Assembly: GCA_963711675.1 (NCBI GenBank)
Contig: CAVQFB010000005.1
Location: 124,001 to 188,000, forward strand
Source: CAVQFB01 sp963711675
GTDB taxonomy: Bacteria; Acidobacteriota; Terriglobia; Terriglobales; Acidobacteriaceae
Direction of reading: 5' to 3'
Length of the DNA: 64,000 bases
The position numbers and the translations under genes are program-made. This document shows positions 38,362-47,349 of this stretch, piece after piece; position 1 is the stretch's first letter, and each line of letters starts with the position of its first letter. The notes under the pieces were generated by a model that saw only the letters and a list, made by a program, of their open reading frames with translations, ran no database searches and was not told the DNA's origin.

Positions 38362-38736
38362 ATGCCAAAAGCACTCGTAGTCGACGATTCGCGGGCGATG
38401 CGAAACATCGTCACCAAAATCATTGCGGGCTGTGGTTTCGAGGTGTGCCAGGCCAGCAATGGGTGCGAAGCGCTGGAGGTAATGAATCGGGAGTTTCCCA
38501 AGATTTCGCTCGTGCTCGCCGACTGGAACATGCCCACCATGAATGGCCTCGACTTTGTGAAGCACCTGCGTGCTGACCCTCGCTATGCGGCCGTGACGGT
38601 CATGATGGTCACAACCGAAACCCACCTCGAACAGATGACCGTGGCGCTCGAGGCGGGGGTGAACGAGTACGTGATGAAACCCTTCACGGGAGAGATGATT
38701 GCCGACAAGCTGCGGCTGCTGGGAGTGCTGCACTAG
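38362..38736 (+). CDS. cheY: CheY-type single-domain response regulator
   Basis: A 124-residue receiver with no output domain. Acidic pair in LVVDDSRAMR (Asp8, Asp9), phosphoacceptor Asp54 in LADWNMPTMNG, and Lys in YVMKPFTGEM. It is a direct target of CheA and would carry the signal to the flagellar motor or to another effector. Next to cheB, 8 bases apart. Confidence 0.94.
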   Translation: MPKALVVDDSRAMRNIVTKIIAGCGFEVCQASNGCEALEVMNREFPKISLVLADWNMPTMNGLDFVKHLRADPRYAAVTVMMVTTETHLEQMTVALEAGVNEYVMKPFTGEMIADKLRLLGVLH

Positions 38737-38744
38737 GACCGGAC

Positions 38745-39866
38745 ATGGGCGACTTCACCTCTGCTGCAGAACCCCGTTCTCCGCTGCGTCCGGTGATCCG
38801 GCCCGGCCAGAAAATCCGTGTCCTGGTGGTGGACGATTCGGTCGTAATCCGGCGGCTGGTGGTGCACGCGTTGGGGCAGGATCCCCTGCTGCAGGTAGTC
38901 GGTACGGCCGCGGACGGCGCGATTGCTCTGCAGAGAATTCCGCAGCTGAACCCCGACGTGATCACTCTGGACATCGAGATGCCGGTGATGGATGGCATGA
39001 CGGCGTTACGTCACATTCGCGAGCAGTATCCCAACCTGTGCGTCATCATGTTCAGCACTCTCACCGAACGTGGTGCCACCGCCACCGTGGATGCACTGCT
39101 GGCGGGCGCGAACGATTATGTAACCAAAGCCTCCAACGAAGGTTCCCTGGATCGCTCTCTCTTGCGGTTGCAAGAGGACCTCGTGCCCAAGATCAAGCAG
39201 TTCTTTCGCATCGCAGTGACCAACGTCAGGCCCGAGGGGCGCGTTGAGGGGCCGCCCAAGATCGTTACCCGGCCGCCGGCCACGAACGTGTCCCAAATGC
39301 GCAAGGTGGTCGCGATTGGCATTTCCACGGGGGGACCGTCGGCGCTGGGAGAGATTATCCCGCAGTTTCCACAGAATTTTTCTGTCCCCATTGTGATCGT
39401 GCAGCACATGCCGCCGGTCTTCACCCGACTTCTGGCCGAACGCCTGCAAGCGAAGAGCAAACTCCAGGTAGCAGAGGCGGTCGAGGGCATGCCGGTGGAA
39501 GCCGGCAGAGTACTGGTGGCGGCGGGAAACTATCATCTGCGCCTGGTCCGCGACGGCGGCAAGGTGCATGCCACGCTCGATCAGGGGCCACCGGAAAACT
39601 CCTGCCGTCCCGCAGTCGACGTGCTGTTTCGTTCGGTCAGCGAAGTTTATGGTGGCCATTCCGTTGGCGTTGTGCTCACGGGCATGGGTCAGGACGGGTT
39701 GCGGGGAGCCGAGCAAATGAAGGCGCAAGGCGCCTACATCATCGCGCAGGACTCCGATTCGAGTGTGGTGTGGGGCATGCCGGGCGCGGTGGCCACCGCT
39801 GGCTTGGCGGATTCGATACTGAGCCTGAAGTCGGTGGTCCCGGAGATTTTACGGCAGGTTGGTTAG
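38745..39866 (+). CDS. cheB: CheB protein-glutamate methylesterase
   Basis: A 373-residue response regulator and methylesterase that removes methyl groups from receptors for adaptation. The receiver has Asp76 (LDIEMPVMDG). The catalytic domain carries the triad Ser194 (GISTGGPSA), His221 (VQHMPP) and Asp317 (TGMGQDG). It follows cheY and precedes cheR with an 8-base gap. Confidence 0.96.
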   Translation: MGDFTSAAEPRSPLRPVIRPGQKIRVLVVDDSVVIRRLVVHALGQDPLLQVVGTAADGAIALQRIPQLNPDVITLDIEMPVMDGMTALRHIREQYPNLCVIMFSTLTERGATATVDALLAGANDYVTKASNEGSLDRSLLRLQEDLVPKIKQFFRIAVTNVRPEGRVEGPPKIVTRPPATNVSQMRKVVAIGISTGGPSALGEIIPQFPQNFSVPIVIVQHMPPVFTRLLAERLQAKSKLQVAEAVEGMPVEAGRVLVAAGNYHLRLVRDGGKVHATLDQGPPENSCRPAVDVLFRSVSEVYGGHSVGVVLTGMGQDGLRGAEQMKAQGAYIIAQDSDSSVVWGMPGAVATAGLADSILSLKSVVPEILRQVG

Positions 39867-39874
39867 AAAAACCT

Positions 39875-40744
39875 ATGGCTACGCCAGCGCAGGCCAAAAT
39901 CGCGACCGGCAGCAAGACCCACTTAGCAGCGGTCCTGATCTCGCCGGACAACTACGCCTATCTGCAACGGGAGATCTACAAAGACTCAGGGATTGTGCTC
40001 GATGCCGACAAGCACTACCTGCTGGAATCGCGGCTGATGCCGATCGTGCGCAGCGAGGGCATGGCGTCTCTGGATGAACTATGCGCCCGGGTTCGGAGCC
40101 AGGTGTCTCCAAAACTGCGGCAAGAAGTCGTGGAAGCCATGACCACCAACGAGACGCTGTTCTTCCGGGACGTGTCTCCCTTCGATGCCCTGCGCACTCA
40201 GATTCTTCCGGAGATCAAGGCGCAGCGGCTGCAGCAACGAAAGGTGAGTTTCTGGTCGGCGGCGGCATCGTCAGGGCAGGAGGCTTACAGTCTGGCGATT
40301 CTTCTGCTTGAGATGGGATTCGGGGATTGGCAGATCGAAATCGTTGGGACCGACCTTTCCGAGCACATTCTGGAACGAGCGCGCATCGCCAAGTACATGC
40401 AAATCGAGGTCAATCGCGGGCTGCCGGCGCCCTACCTGGTGAAATACTTCCAGCGTGAGGGACTGGACTGGCGCTTGAAAGAACAGGTTCGCAAGATGGT
40501 CCGTTTCCGGCGCTTCGACCTGCGCCAGAACATGCAGGGGCTGGGGCTGTTCGACGTGGTCATGTGTCGCAACGTGCTTATCTATTTTGACGTCGACACC
40601 AAGAAGAAGATCCTGGGCGAGGTCCGGCGGGTCATGCAGCCCGGGGGGTATCTGCTTCTGGGAGGCGCCGAGACCACGGTCAACCTAGACGACAATTTCC
40701 GCAGAACTCCGATTGGTCAGGCGGTTTTTTACCGCCTGGGTTAG
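39875..40744 (+). CDS. cheR: CheR chemotaxis methyltransferase
   Basis: A 289-residue S-adenosylmethionine-dependent methyltransferase that methylates receptor glutamates. The N-terminal helical domain contains ETLFFRDVSPFDAL; the SAM fold has FWSAAASSGQEAYSLAI, EIVGTDLSEHIL and FDVVMCRNVLIYFD. Class-typical GCSTGEE is replaced by AASSGQE. ATG 39875 is 8 bases after cheB ends. Confidence 0.95.
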   Translation: MATPAQAKIATGSKTHLAAVLISPDNYAYLQREIYKDSGIVLDADKHYLLESRLMPIVRSEGMASLDELCARVRSQVSPKLRQEVVEAMTTNETLFFRDVSPFDALRTQILPEIKAQRLQQRKVSFWSAAASSGQEAYSLAILLLEMGFGDWQIEIVGTDLSEHILERARIAKYMQIEVNRGLPAPYLVKYFQREGLDWRLKEQVRKMVRFRRFDLRQNMQGLGLFDVVMCRNVLIYFDVDTKKKILGEVRRVMQPGGYLLLGGAETTVNLDDNFRRTPIGQAVFYRLG

Positions 40745-40753
40745 GCAAAGGTT

Positions 40754-41242
40754 ATGCCATCAGATAGTTTCATCATGGAAGAGCATCTCAGCGAGCAGCT
40801 CCAGATTGCCAAGGATGTTTTCGGCACGATGGTCGATATGAGCATCTGCTCCGAGGAGATGTCCTGGCCGCCGCAGGCAGAGTTGGTGACTTCGGCAATT
40901 TACTTCACCGATCCCTGGAAGGGCGCACTCATCGTAGAGTGCACCGTTCCGCTGGCTTTCGCGTTCACCTCGCGGCTGATGTCGGTCGATATCCCGACAT
41001 CGGTGGATGATGATGTCTGCGACGCGATGGGTGAGTTGGCCAACATGATTGCAGGAAATCTGAAAGCGCTGATGCCCAGCACCGTCGGCATCTCGGTGCC
41101 GTCGGTCGTGCGCGGCCGCGACTACGTGCTGCGATTGCGCGGGACCGAGTCATTGACCACCAGCGTTTTTTCCACCGAGTTTGGAGAATTCTGTCTGACG
41201 CTGGTGGGGACGACCACACAAGTCGCGAGGTCTGGCAGATAA
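40754..41242 (+). CDS. cheX: CheX-type CheY-phosphate phosphatase
   Basis: A 162-residue protein of the CheC/CheX/FliY family. The phosphatase helix contains GELANMIAGNL with the ExxN pair Glu94 and Asn97. Only one such site is present, as in CheX. It would dephosphorylate CheY and stands in for CheZ, which is absent here. Last gene of the operon, followed by a convergent sigma-factor gene. Confidence 0.85.
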   Translation: MPSDSFIMEEHLSEQLQIAKDVFGTMVDMSICSEEMSWPPQAELVTSAIYFTDPWKGALIVECTVPLAFAFTSRLMSVDIPTSVDDDVCDAMGELANMIAGNLKALMPSTVGISVPSVVRGRDYVLRLRGTESLTTSVFSTEFGEFCLTLVGTTTQVARSGR

Positions 41243-41307
41243 CTGGCCGCGTCGCAACAGGCCTCGTCTGAAGCCTGCATCATTTGCCCCGCAAACCTGA
41301 AACAAAG

Positions 41308-42006
41308 TCACAGCTGGATTGAGTCTGAAAGTGCTCGCTGGCCAAGGGACCAAGCTGGTCGCACAGGTTCAGAGGTCGAGCGCCGGAGCGTCTGGGCGAT
41401 CTTCGTGGCTACTTCACTGTGAGTGGTCTTAAAGTATTCGCGGATCTTCAGCCGCGCCTTGTGGAGTTGCGATTTGCTGTTGCCGGTGGAGCAGCGGAGC
41501 AAGCGAGCGATCTCGCCATGTCCGTAGCCCTCCACATCGTGCAAGATGAAGATCCTGCGATAACCAGCGGGGAGATTACGCACAGCACGGGCTAATACGA
41601 TCCGGTCCACAGTGAGCGTTAGCCGGGAATCGGTTCTTCCGTACTCACGCGGCACCGACGAGGTCTCTGTATTCGTGGGTTCATCGAGAGAGGATGTGCG
41701 CAGAGTCCGTCTGCGCAGACTCATCAGCACGGTATTGATCGCGATGCGGTATAGCCAAGTGGAAAAAGCTGCGTCTCCCCGAAAAGTTCCCAACTTTCGG
41801 AAAGCCTGGATGAAAGCATCCTGAGTGAGGTCGTCTGCGTTTGCCGGATCCCCTGTCATTTGCAGGCAGAGCGCGTAGACGCGCCTCCGGTGGCCTTCGA
41901 ACAGGGCTGCAAACGCCTGTTCGTCTCCGCCTTGTGCGCGTGCTACCAAGTCCGTGTCTCGATTGGTGTCCGAAAATTTGCCCTCAGGAATCGACAATGT
42001 AGCCAC
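41308..42006 (-). CDS. ECF sigma factor (sigma-70 family)
   Basis: A 232-residue ECF sigma factor with region 2 (DDLTQDAFIQAFRKLGTFRG, FSTWLYRIAINTVLMSLRRR) and region 4 (LPAGYRRIFILHDVEGYGHGEIARLL). GTG 42006 is preceded by AAGGAGG at 8 bases. No anti-sigma gene follows it, so control may be transcriptional or by a distant anti-sigma factor. The C-terminal tail of about 35 residues is extra. Confidence 0.92.
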   Translation of the reverse strand: MATLSIPEGKFSDTNRDTDLVARAQGGDEQAFAALFEGHRRRVYALCLQMTGDPANADDLTQDAFIQAFRKLGTFRGDAAFSTWLYRIAINTVLMSLRRRTLRTSSLDEPTNTETSSVPREYGRTDSRLTLTVDRIVLARAVRNLPAGYRRIFILHDVEGYGHGEIARLLRCSTGNSKSQLHKARLKIREYFKTTHSEVATKIAQTLRRSTSEPVRPAWSLGQRALSDSIQL

Positions 42007-42572
42007 TTAATGATCCTCCTTGTTTCCCCAACGCGTCGAGAATGCGGGCGCAAAGGGTGCAACAGCTTCCCGAGGGTAGAGAAGCTGCTTCCGATCGTCT
42101 ATCCGGTCATACCTGTAATTAATTTTGTGGTGCGCTGTAGGGTGAAGGGAGAAATGGCGGCAAATAATCGTGGTTCGAGTGAGATAAAAACTTAACGTTG
42201 AGCAATCGCTTTAACAATTGAGTGCGACGAAGTCGCATGGTGAGATCGACAAGCGCAAGCGCGACCCCTCTAACTCTTGCAAACTGTATTCCCCGGATTT
42301 CCTGTCGAATCAGTCCAACTCTGTGCAGCAGCTTTACTACGAAAAAATTACACGCTGTGAAATTGCCCGGAACGGGAAAGCTTCCTAAGCCTCAGAGATT
42401 TAGCTTTGGAAGCGCATGTGCAACTTCCTGAACGTACGCAGCAGATCCCCGGGGTCAACAATACACACAGGCTGAATTTGGCCGACACACGGTTCTTAGA
42501 GGGCAATCGTCGCCTTAGCGCGATGTGATGGTCCTCACAAGCACACTAGTCACTTTTGCTAGGAGGTGTCGT
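42007..42572. other. 566-base divergent regulatory spacer with direct repeat
   Basis: Separates the minus-strand sigma gene from the plus-strand NarL gene. TTAACGTTGAG (42192-42202) and TTAACAATTGAG (42211-42222) form a direct repeat, a possible operator. GTGCGAC-GAA-GTCGCAT just after it is a small hairpin. No gene seen. Confidence 0.4.
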
Positions 42573-43247
42573 ATGAAGGCCTTTCGAATTTTGCTCGCTG
42601 ATGACCACGAAATCGTTCGCCACGGCTTACGCGCGCTTCTTCAGAAACGGGAGGATTGGGAGATCTGCGGCGAAGCGGTCGATGGCCGGGAAGCAATGGC
42701 CAAGGCTGCACAGTTGCGTCCCGATCTCGTAATTCTCGATATCGGTATGCCGAATCTGAATGGACTCGATGCCGCACGGCATATCCTCGCCGACCAGCCG
42801 CATACGAAGATTCTCATCCTCACCATTGATGAGTCGGATCATGTGGTGCGTGCAGTGCTTAACGCTGGCGCACGGGGATTCATACTGAAGTCCGACGCGG
42901 CACGCGACCTAGTCTCGGCAGTGGATGCGCTGCAGCGCCACCGCACGTTCTTCACGTCTCGAGTCGCAGAACTTGTCCTCGATGGCTACTTGACGGGCAA
43001 GTCCCCTTCACCGGAGCAAATGCTTTCTCGCGACCGGCTAACGAAACGCGAGCGCGAGGTGGTCCAACTTCTTGCGGAAGGGAAGACGACGAAGGAAGTG
43101 GCCAGCGTACTCGGTATGAGCGTTAAGACGGCCGAGACTCACCGCGCAAACATCATGAGCAAGCTCAATTTTCACTCCGTCAGCCAGCTCGTGCTTTACG
43201 CGGTTCGAAACAGCCTGGTGCAAGTCTCACCTTCCGTGGGGCCGTAG
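42573..43247 (+). CDS. NarL/FixJ-type response regulator
   Basis: A 224-residue regulator. The receiver has ILLADDHEIVRHGL and Asp55 (VILDIGMPNLNG) with Lys in GFILKSDA. A LuxR-type helix-turn-helix (LTKREREVVQLLAEGKTTKE ... SVKTAETHRANIMSKL) ends the protein. ATG 42573 follows AGGAGG at 6 bases. The HisKA_3 kinase encoded at 44069 on the other strand is a plausible partner. Confidence 0.92.
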   Translation: MKAFRILLADDHEIVRHGLRALLQKREDWEICGEAVDGREAMAKAAQLRPDLVILDIGMPNLNGLDAARHILADQPHTKILILTIDESDHVVRAVLNAGARGFILKSDAARDLVSAVDALQRHRTFFTSRVAELVLDGYLTGKSPSPEQMLSRDRLTKREREVVQLLAEGKTTKEVASVLGMSVKTAETHRANIMSKLNFHSVSQLVLYAVRNSLVQVSPSVGP

Positions 43248-43402
43248 GTCCCTGGCGGCGTCTTCAGCCAATCGGACGTCGCGATGGTCTACAGACATTA
43301 CCCGATTGCAACTTGGCTCTGGAGGGCATATTCAAGGGACATTGCAGACGAATAATGCTCCACAGACCCCGCAGCACGAAGCGGCGAGACAGGAGTTAGG
43401 AA

Positions 43403-43981
43403 ATGGATTTGCCGGGGCGTGTGCTCGTGGTCAGTGAGGATGCCGAATGTACCAGGCAGATCGTCGACTTCTTCACACTATGGAAGATGGAGCCAGTTCT
43501 CGCCGTCGGCGCCTCTGAGGCCGAGGCTGCTCTGGAAAATCGGCGCGTTGAACTTGCTTTCTGCGACTCTGATCTTCCCGAAGACGGATTTCGCAGAGTC
43601 CTAGATTTGACGTCGGCACGAAAACCACCCGTGCCCGTGGTGGCGCTGGTTCACGATGAACGTGGATATGAGGACGCTACGCTGCTTGGTGCCTTCGACG
43701 CGATCCCGCTGCCTTGCCAACGATCGGACGTCCAGTGGGTCGTGATTCGGGCGATGCGCGATCAGCAGGGCCGTCGGCGGGAGTTGAAGACGCGTGATGT
43801 GGCAGCGCACCACGGAGACACAGGCGGTTCGAACCGGCCCGAAGGACCAGGTCGACAATCGCCCGGTGAGAGAACTGCGGACCAACCGACGCGACCTGCA
43901 GCCCCAAGCAAGCAGTCTCCGAGCGCCAAAGGTCCACCTAAGGCCGCCAAGTCTGAGGGGGAACGTTTCTACCGCTGCTGA
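43403..43981 (+). CDS. Degenerate receiver-domain protein
   Basis: A 192-residue protein. Residues 5-120 follow the receiver fold (GRVLVVSEDAECTRQIVDFF; Asp55 in FCDSDLPEDG), but the conserved Lys is lost (FDAIPLPCQ). The last 65 residues are a Pro/Gly/Ala/Lys-rich, probably disordered tail. It likely works as a pseudo-receiver or interaction partner, not a normal phosphorelay regulator. A ribosome-binding site CAGGAG precedes ATG 43403. Confidence 0.7.
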   Translation: MDLPGRVLVVSEDAECTRQIVDFFTLWKMEPVLAVGASEAEAALENRRVELAFCDSDLPEDGFRRVLDLTSARKPPVPVVALVHDERGYEDATLLGAFDAIPLPCQRSDVQWVVIRAMRDQQGRRRELKTRDVAAHHGDTGGSNRPEGPGRQSPGERTADQPTRPAAPSKQSPSAKGPPKAAKSEGERFYRC

Positions 43982-44068
43982 GTCGCGTAGTGCCGGCAAA
44001 CAAATAACAATTGATAGGGTCCCAGCGAGGAGCGTGCCTGGTTACAAGGTAAACCGCGCAGGGTTTGC

Positions 44069-45637
44069 TCATGCCGCCGACGATCTTCGGCTGGCGTTTG
44101 CATCCAGATCACTACTCCCTTGTTGGTTCTCAGCCAGTGGAATCGTGACGGACACCGATGTTCCGGTCTCTCCGGAATTGATGTCAAGGCTACCGCCTAA
44201 TTGATGCACGCGTTCGCGCATGCCACCCAATCCCACGCCTACAGCCCCTCTGCCCTCGCGCATTTGCGTCAGTTGCGCCAAGGGTATGCCCTTGCCGAAG
44301 TCTGTCACCGTCAGGCTCACGGACTTCGGCGCGGTCAGCAGGGTAACCTCTACACTCTCGCTCTCGGAGTGACGCACCACATTGGTCAATGCCTCCTGCA
44401 GCACGCGAAACAGAGTGGTTTCCACGTCACGCGGCAAGCGCTCGTAATCCGGAGGCAGACTAACGGTCGTCCTGACTCCGCTCCGCTTGGAGAAGCCGTC
44501 GATAAAACAGTGGACCGCGGAAACCAGTCCAGCTTCATCGAGCAAAGGGGGATGCAGAAGGTGCGAGATGGTGCGCACCTCTTGCAGGCATTGTTCCAGC
44601 ATTTCGGAAGACGCGGAAAGCATGCTGATGCGTTCATCCGGCGGAATCGGCATGCCGGCACTCTTTAGAACATCAATGTTGATTTTGAGGCTGGTCAGGT
44701 ATTGACCGAGGCTGTCGTGCAATTCTCTGGCGATGCGGCGGCGCTCTTCGTCCTGCGCATGCAGGATGCGTCCGCTCAACATGCGCGTCGCCTGTTCGGC
44801 CCTCTTTCTGAGTGTGATGTCGGTACAGATTTCCAGCCATCCGGCGGGCTGCTGTTTGGCATCGCGCAGCGTGGTCAGGCGCGCTGCAACGATGATGCGC
44901 GACCCATCCCGCTTGGATTGTTCAATCTCGCCCTCCCAGCGATCCCGTTGTGCCAGTTCCTCCAGAGAGATGGGGAACTTCGTTTTGAGCAGATCAAACG
45001 GCGCCCTGCCCAGCGCCTCGGCTTTGCTCCATCCATAGAGTCTCTCCGCGCCGGCGTTCCAGTACGAGATCTTGCCGTCCACAGTGCGTACGAAGATGGC
45101 GTCATGGGCTGCATCCAGCCACTCCGCTTGTTCACGTACTTTCTCGGCTCGCAACTCCAAATCTCTGGCCCGCTGCCGTACCCTCTGCTCAAGCTGATCG
45201 TTAAGCTCCCGGTAGCGTGCTTCGCTCTGCGTGAGAGCGTCGTTACGCTCGGCTAATTCCAGGGACTTGCGGCGGGCAACCTCACCCATCCAGATGATCA
45301 GCCCCGCGAGGATCATGAACGCCACCAGGCCCCAGAGTTGTTGTGTGTCGGGCACGGCGAAAGAGTGCGCCGGAGTGAGGAAGAAGTACCACACGCCGAT
45401 CGCGCCAAGAAGGGTAGCAACGATGGAGGGACCAAGACCGCAGTACCACGCACAGAACATCACTGCAGCCCAAAGGGAATGATAGGGATTCCGCTCGCCG
45501 AATACAGGTGACAGCAGACTGCGCAACTCGAGGGCGAGCCCAGTCGCGACCATCGCGATCCCATACCGGGCGTATGTGTTCTTGGTGACCGGGCTATGGA
45601 CGAAATTTCTGAGCAGACCAGCGTGCCAGCTTGCCAA
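44069..45637 (-). CDS. Membrane sensor histidine kinase (DUF4118-PAS-HisKA_3)
   Basis: A 522-residue kinase. Four transmembrane helices resembling the KdpD-type DUF4118 domain (about 22-120), a coiled coil, a PAS domain (LDAAHDAIFVRTVDGKISYW ... WLEICTDITLRKRAE), a HisKA_3 helix with ARELHDSLGQYLTSLK, and an ATPase domain (LTNVVRHSES, FGKGIP). I start at TTG 45637 because AAGGAGG lies 5 bases before it; the GTG at 45652 has no such site. It probably pairs with the NarL-type regulator nearby, which is convergent with it. Confidence 0.88.
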   Translation of the reverse strand: MASWHAGLLRNFVHSPVTKNTYARYGIAMVATGLALELRSLLSPVFGERNPYHSLWAAVMFCAWYCGLGPSIVATLLGAIGVWYFFLTPAHSFAVPDTQQLWGLVAFMILAGLIIWMGEVARRKSLELAERNDALTQSEARYRELNDQLEQRVRQRARDLELRAEKVREQAEWLDAAHDAIFVRTVDGKISYWNAGAERLYGWSKAEALGRAPFDLLKTKFPISLEELAQRDRWEGEIEQSKRDGSRIIVAARLTTLRDAKQQPAGWLEICTDITLRKRAEQATRMLSGRILHAQDEERRRIARELHDSLGQYLTSLKINIDVLKSAGMPIPPDERISMLSASSEMLEQCLQEVRTISHLLHPPLLDEAGLVSAVHCFIDGFSKRSGVRTTVSLPPDYERLPRDVETTLFRVLQEALTNVVRHSESESVEVTLLTAPKSVSLTVTDFGKGIPLAQLTQMREGRGAVGVGLGGMRERVHQLGGSLDINSGETGTSVSVTIPLAENQQGSSDLDANASRRSSAA

Positions 45638-45971
45638 GTACGCCTCCTTCACTCAGTATGAACACCAAATGGGAAGAAACTCTCTCCCTCCTCCCCTAGA
45701 AGGGGAAACCGAACTTACTATTAGCGCAGGACAACAGACAAGCGAAATTCGCCGTGTCTTCGCCTTGGAGAAATCCCGAAGTGCAGGCACGGGGGCAGCC
45801 TACTGAATTTGATGTTCGAAATGCTCGGGCGGAAGCGCGGGATTCAGAGGTCAAAGTAGCGGGAGTCAGACGATAGTTGAGAAATGGATACCTGCGTTGT
45901 TTTACTCGGCATTACGGGCATGGTGCACGTAATTTGACCGGATGAAGTACGGTGATGAATAATCGAGGGGT
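45638..45971. other. 334-base spacer before tRNA-Gln
   Basis: No gene. Contains a CCCCTAGAAGGGG hairpin near 45695. The kinase promoter should be in this stretch, but no consensus is evident. Confidence 0.35.
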
Positions 45972-46045
45972 TGCCCCCTCGTTCAACGGCAGGACAGCTG
46001 ACTCTGGATCAGCATATCGGGGTTCGAATCCCTGGGGGGCAGCCA
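45972..46045 (+). tRNA. tRNA-Gln(CTG)
   Basis: A complete 74-base tRNA with acceptor TGCCCCC/GGGGGCA, anticodon stem GCTGA/TCAGC around loop CTCTGGA (anticodon CTG, reading CAG), T-loop TTCGAAT and an encoded CCA end. Confidence 0.95.
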
Positions 46046-46142
46046 ACAATCATGCGTGTTTCGCTCACTTCCTGCTTTTGACCTTCCTCTGACATAACCA
46101 CAGAGTAACCAATAAATTTCTTACGTCTGCATTTCTGTCCAT

Positions 46143-46373
46143 GTGTCGCTGGGGCTGGCGTTGAATAGCAGCGTGAGAGCACAAAGGACGACAATCGAAG
46201 GCTACTTCACGCCAGAGCAGCTCGCGAAGAGGCTCGACGTGACGGAGCGCACCCTCTACCGCTGGCATCTGCGTCGCATCGGCCCGCCTCGGGTCTGTGT
46301 CGGACGCACGATTTTTCGGGAGCAGTCGGTATCGGACTGGCTGAAGTCGAGAGAAGAGCAGCGTAAGCGGTAG
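46143..46373 (+). CDS. Excisionase-type helix-turn-helix protein
   Basis: A 66-76-residue MerR/excisionase-like DNA-binding protein (YFTPEQLAKRLDVTERTLYR, then VGRTIFREQSVSDWL). It lies 98 bases after the 3' end of tRNA-Gln, a common attachment site, so it may be the remains of an integrated element; no integrase is visible. The start is uncertain: GTG 46143 and GTG 46173 are both possible and neither has a strong ribosome-binding site. Confidence 0.65.
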   Translation: MSLGLALNSSVRAQRTTIEGYFTPEQLAKRLDVTERTLYRWHLRRIGPPRVCVGRTIFREQSVSDWLKSREEQRKR

Positions 46374-46508
46374 ATCGATTCAGCCGACTGATCTGCAAAG
46401 GTCAAGCGCTGGGTCGGTTGGCGTCTGGGGTCTCCTGACAACTTTTCCACATGTAGTTGAGGGGACGAAGGTGTGCTCCGTCGAAACAAATGAAGAGGAG
46501 CAACCAAA

Positions 46509-46640
46509 GTGCCTAAGATCGTCGTTGACTTCACAGAAAGAGTGAGGTTCGGTCGAGCAATCGACTCGAAGCGGCGGGCTGAATTGCGCCAGCGCCTAGC
46601 GAACTGGGCGTGGCGAGATCATCAGTTACTTGCCCTGTAG
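46509..46640 (+). CDS. Possible 43-residue small protein
   Basis: GTG 46509 with GAGGAG 9 bases upstream opens 43 codons (MPKIVVDFTERVRFG, then DSKRRAELRQRLANWAWRD). The charged helical content and ribosome-binding site favour a real gene. No family recognised. It sits between the excisionase-like gene and the sigma factor. Confidence 0.4.
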   Translation: MPKIVVDFTERVRFGRAIDSKRRAELRQRLANWAWRDHQLLAL

Positions 46641-46723
46641 GAAGCCCTAGACGTCCAGCTCTGGATTTCCTTCGTGCCCTAAAATCTCTGTGTAAGTTTC
46701 TTCGATCTGCAGCGTACTGCTTT

Positions 46724-47347
46724 ATGGATGCCGAGAGGGACAAGGCGAAAAGGCCGCAGCCAAGCGAGGTCACCGCTAAGCCGATGGAGGGGCCCGATCT
46801 GGAGAGCGTAATAGAGCGCGCACAGGGCCACGATGTTGAGGCCTTGGGGGAGATCCATCGCCGCTACGTCCGGCGCGTATTCGGCTTGTGCCGTTACATG
46901 CTGGACTCGCGGGAGAACGCCGAAGATGCCACCAGCGAAGTGTTTCTCAAGCTTCAGCGCTCCATCGACAGCTACGACAGTTCGATACCGTTCCCCAGAT
47001 GGCTCCTGCGGGTGGCTGGTAACCAATGCATCGACGTTTTGCGTCGTCGTCGTCGCGGTCAGAAAGTGATTGTGGAAGTCGAGGACGGAGCCGCAGTCAT
47101 CGAGGCAACCAGCCCGGAGCAGTCGCCGCTGGGCGCTCTCATCAACGCGGAGGAGAGGGCACAGCTGCAGGCTGCCATCACTCGCCTGCCGGAGAACTAT
47201 CGTGTGCCGCTGGTCCTGCGCTATTACAGCGAACTGAGCTATGACGAGATCGGGCAGCAGTTGGGTTTGCAGAAGAACCATGTGGCGGCGCTGATATTTC
47301 GCGCCAAGCGGGAACTGCGCCGAAAACTGGCCCAGAGGAGCAAGTGA
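46724..47347 (+). CDS. ECF-type sigma factor paired with bactofilin-type anti-sigma
   Basis: A 207-residue sigma factor. Region 2 is seen in EALGEIHRRYVRRVFGLCRY ... ATSEVFLKLQRSIDSYDSSI and the Arg-rich LLRVAGNQCIDVLRRRRRG, and region 4 in LPENYRVPLVLRYYSELSYD. The stop overlaps the GTG preceding the next gene, so sigma and anti-sigma are translationally coupled. ATG 46724 is assumed; no strong ribosome-binding site is visible. It differs from the ECF gene at 41308, which has no partner. Confidence 0.9.
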   Translation: MDAERDKAKRPQPSEVTAKPMEGPDLESVIERAQGHDVEALGEIHRRYVRRVFGLCRYMLDSRENAEDATSEVFLKLQRSIDSYDSSIPFPRWLLRVAGNQCIDVLRRRRRGQKVIVEVEDGAAVIEATSPEQSPLGALINAEERAQLQAAITRLPENYRVPLVLRYYSELSYDEIGQQLGLQKNHVAALIFRAKRELRRKLAQRSK

Positions 47348-47349
47348 TC

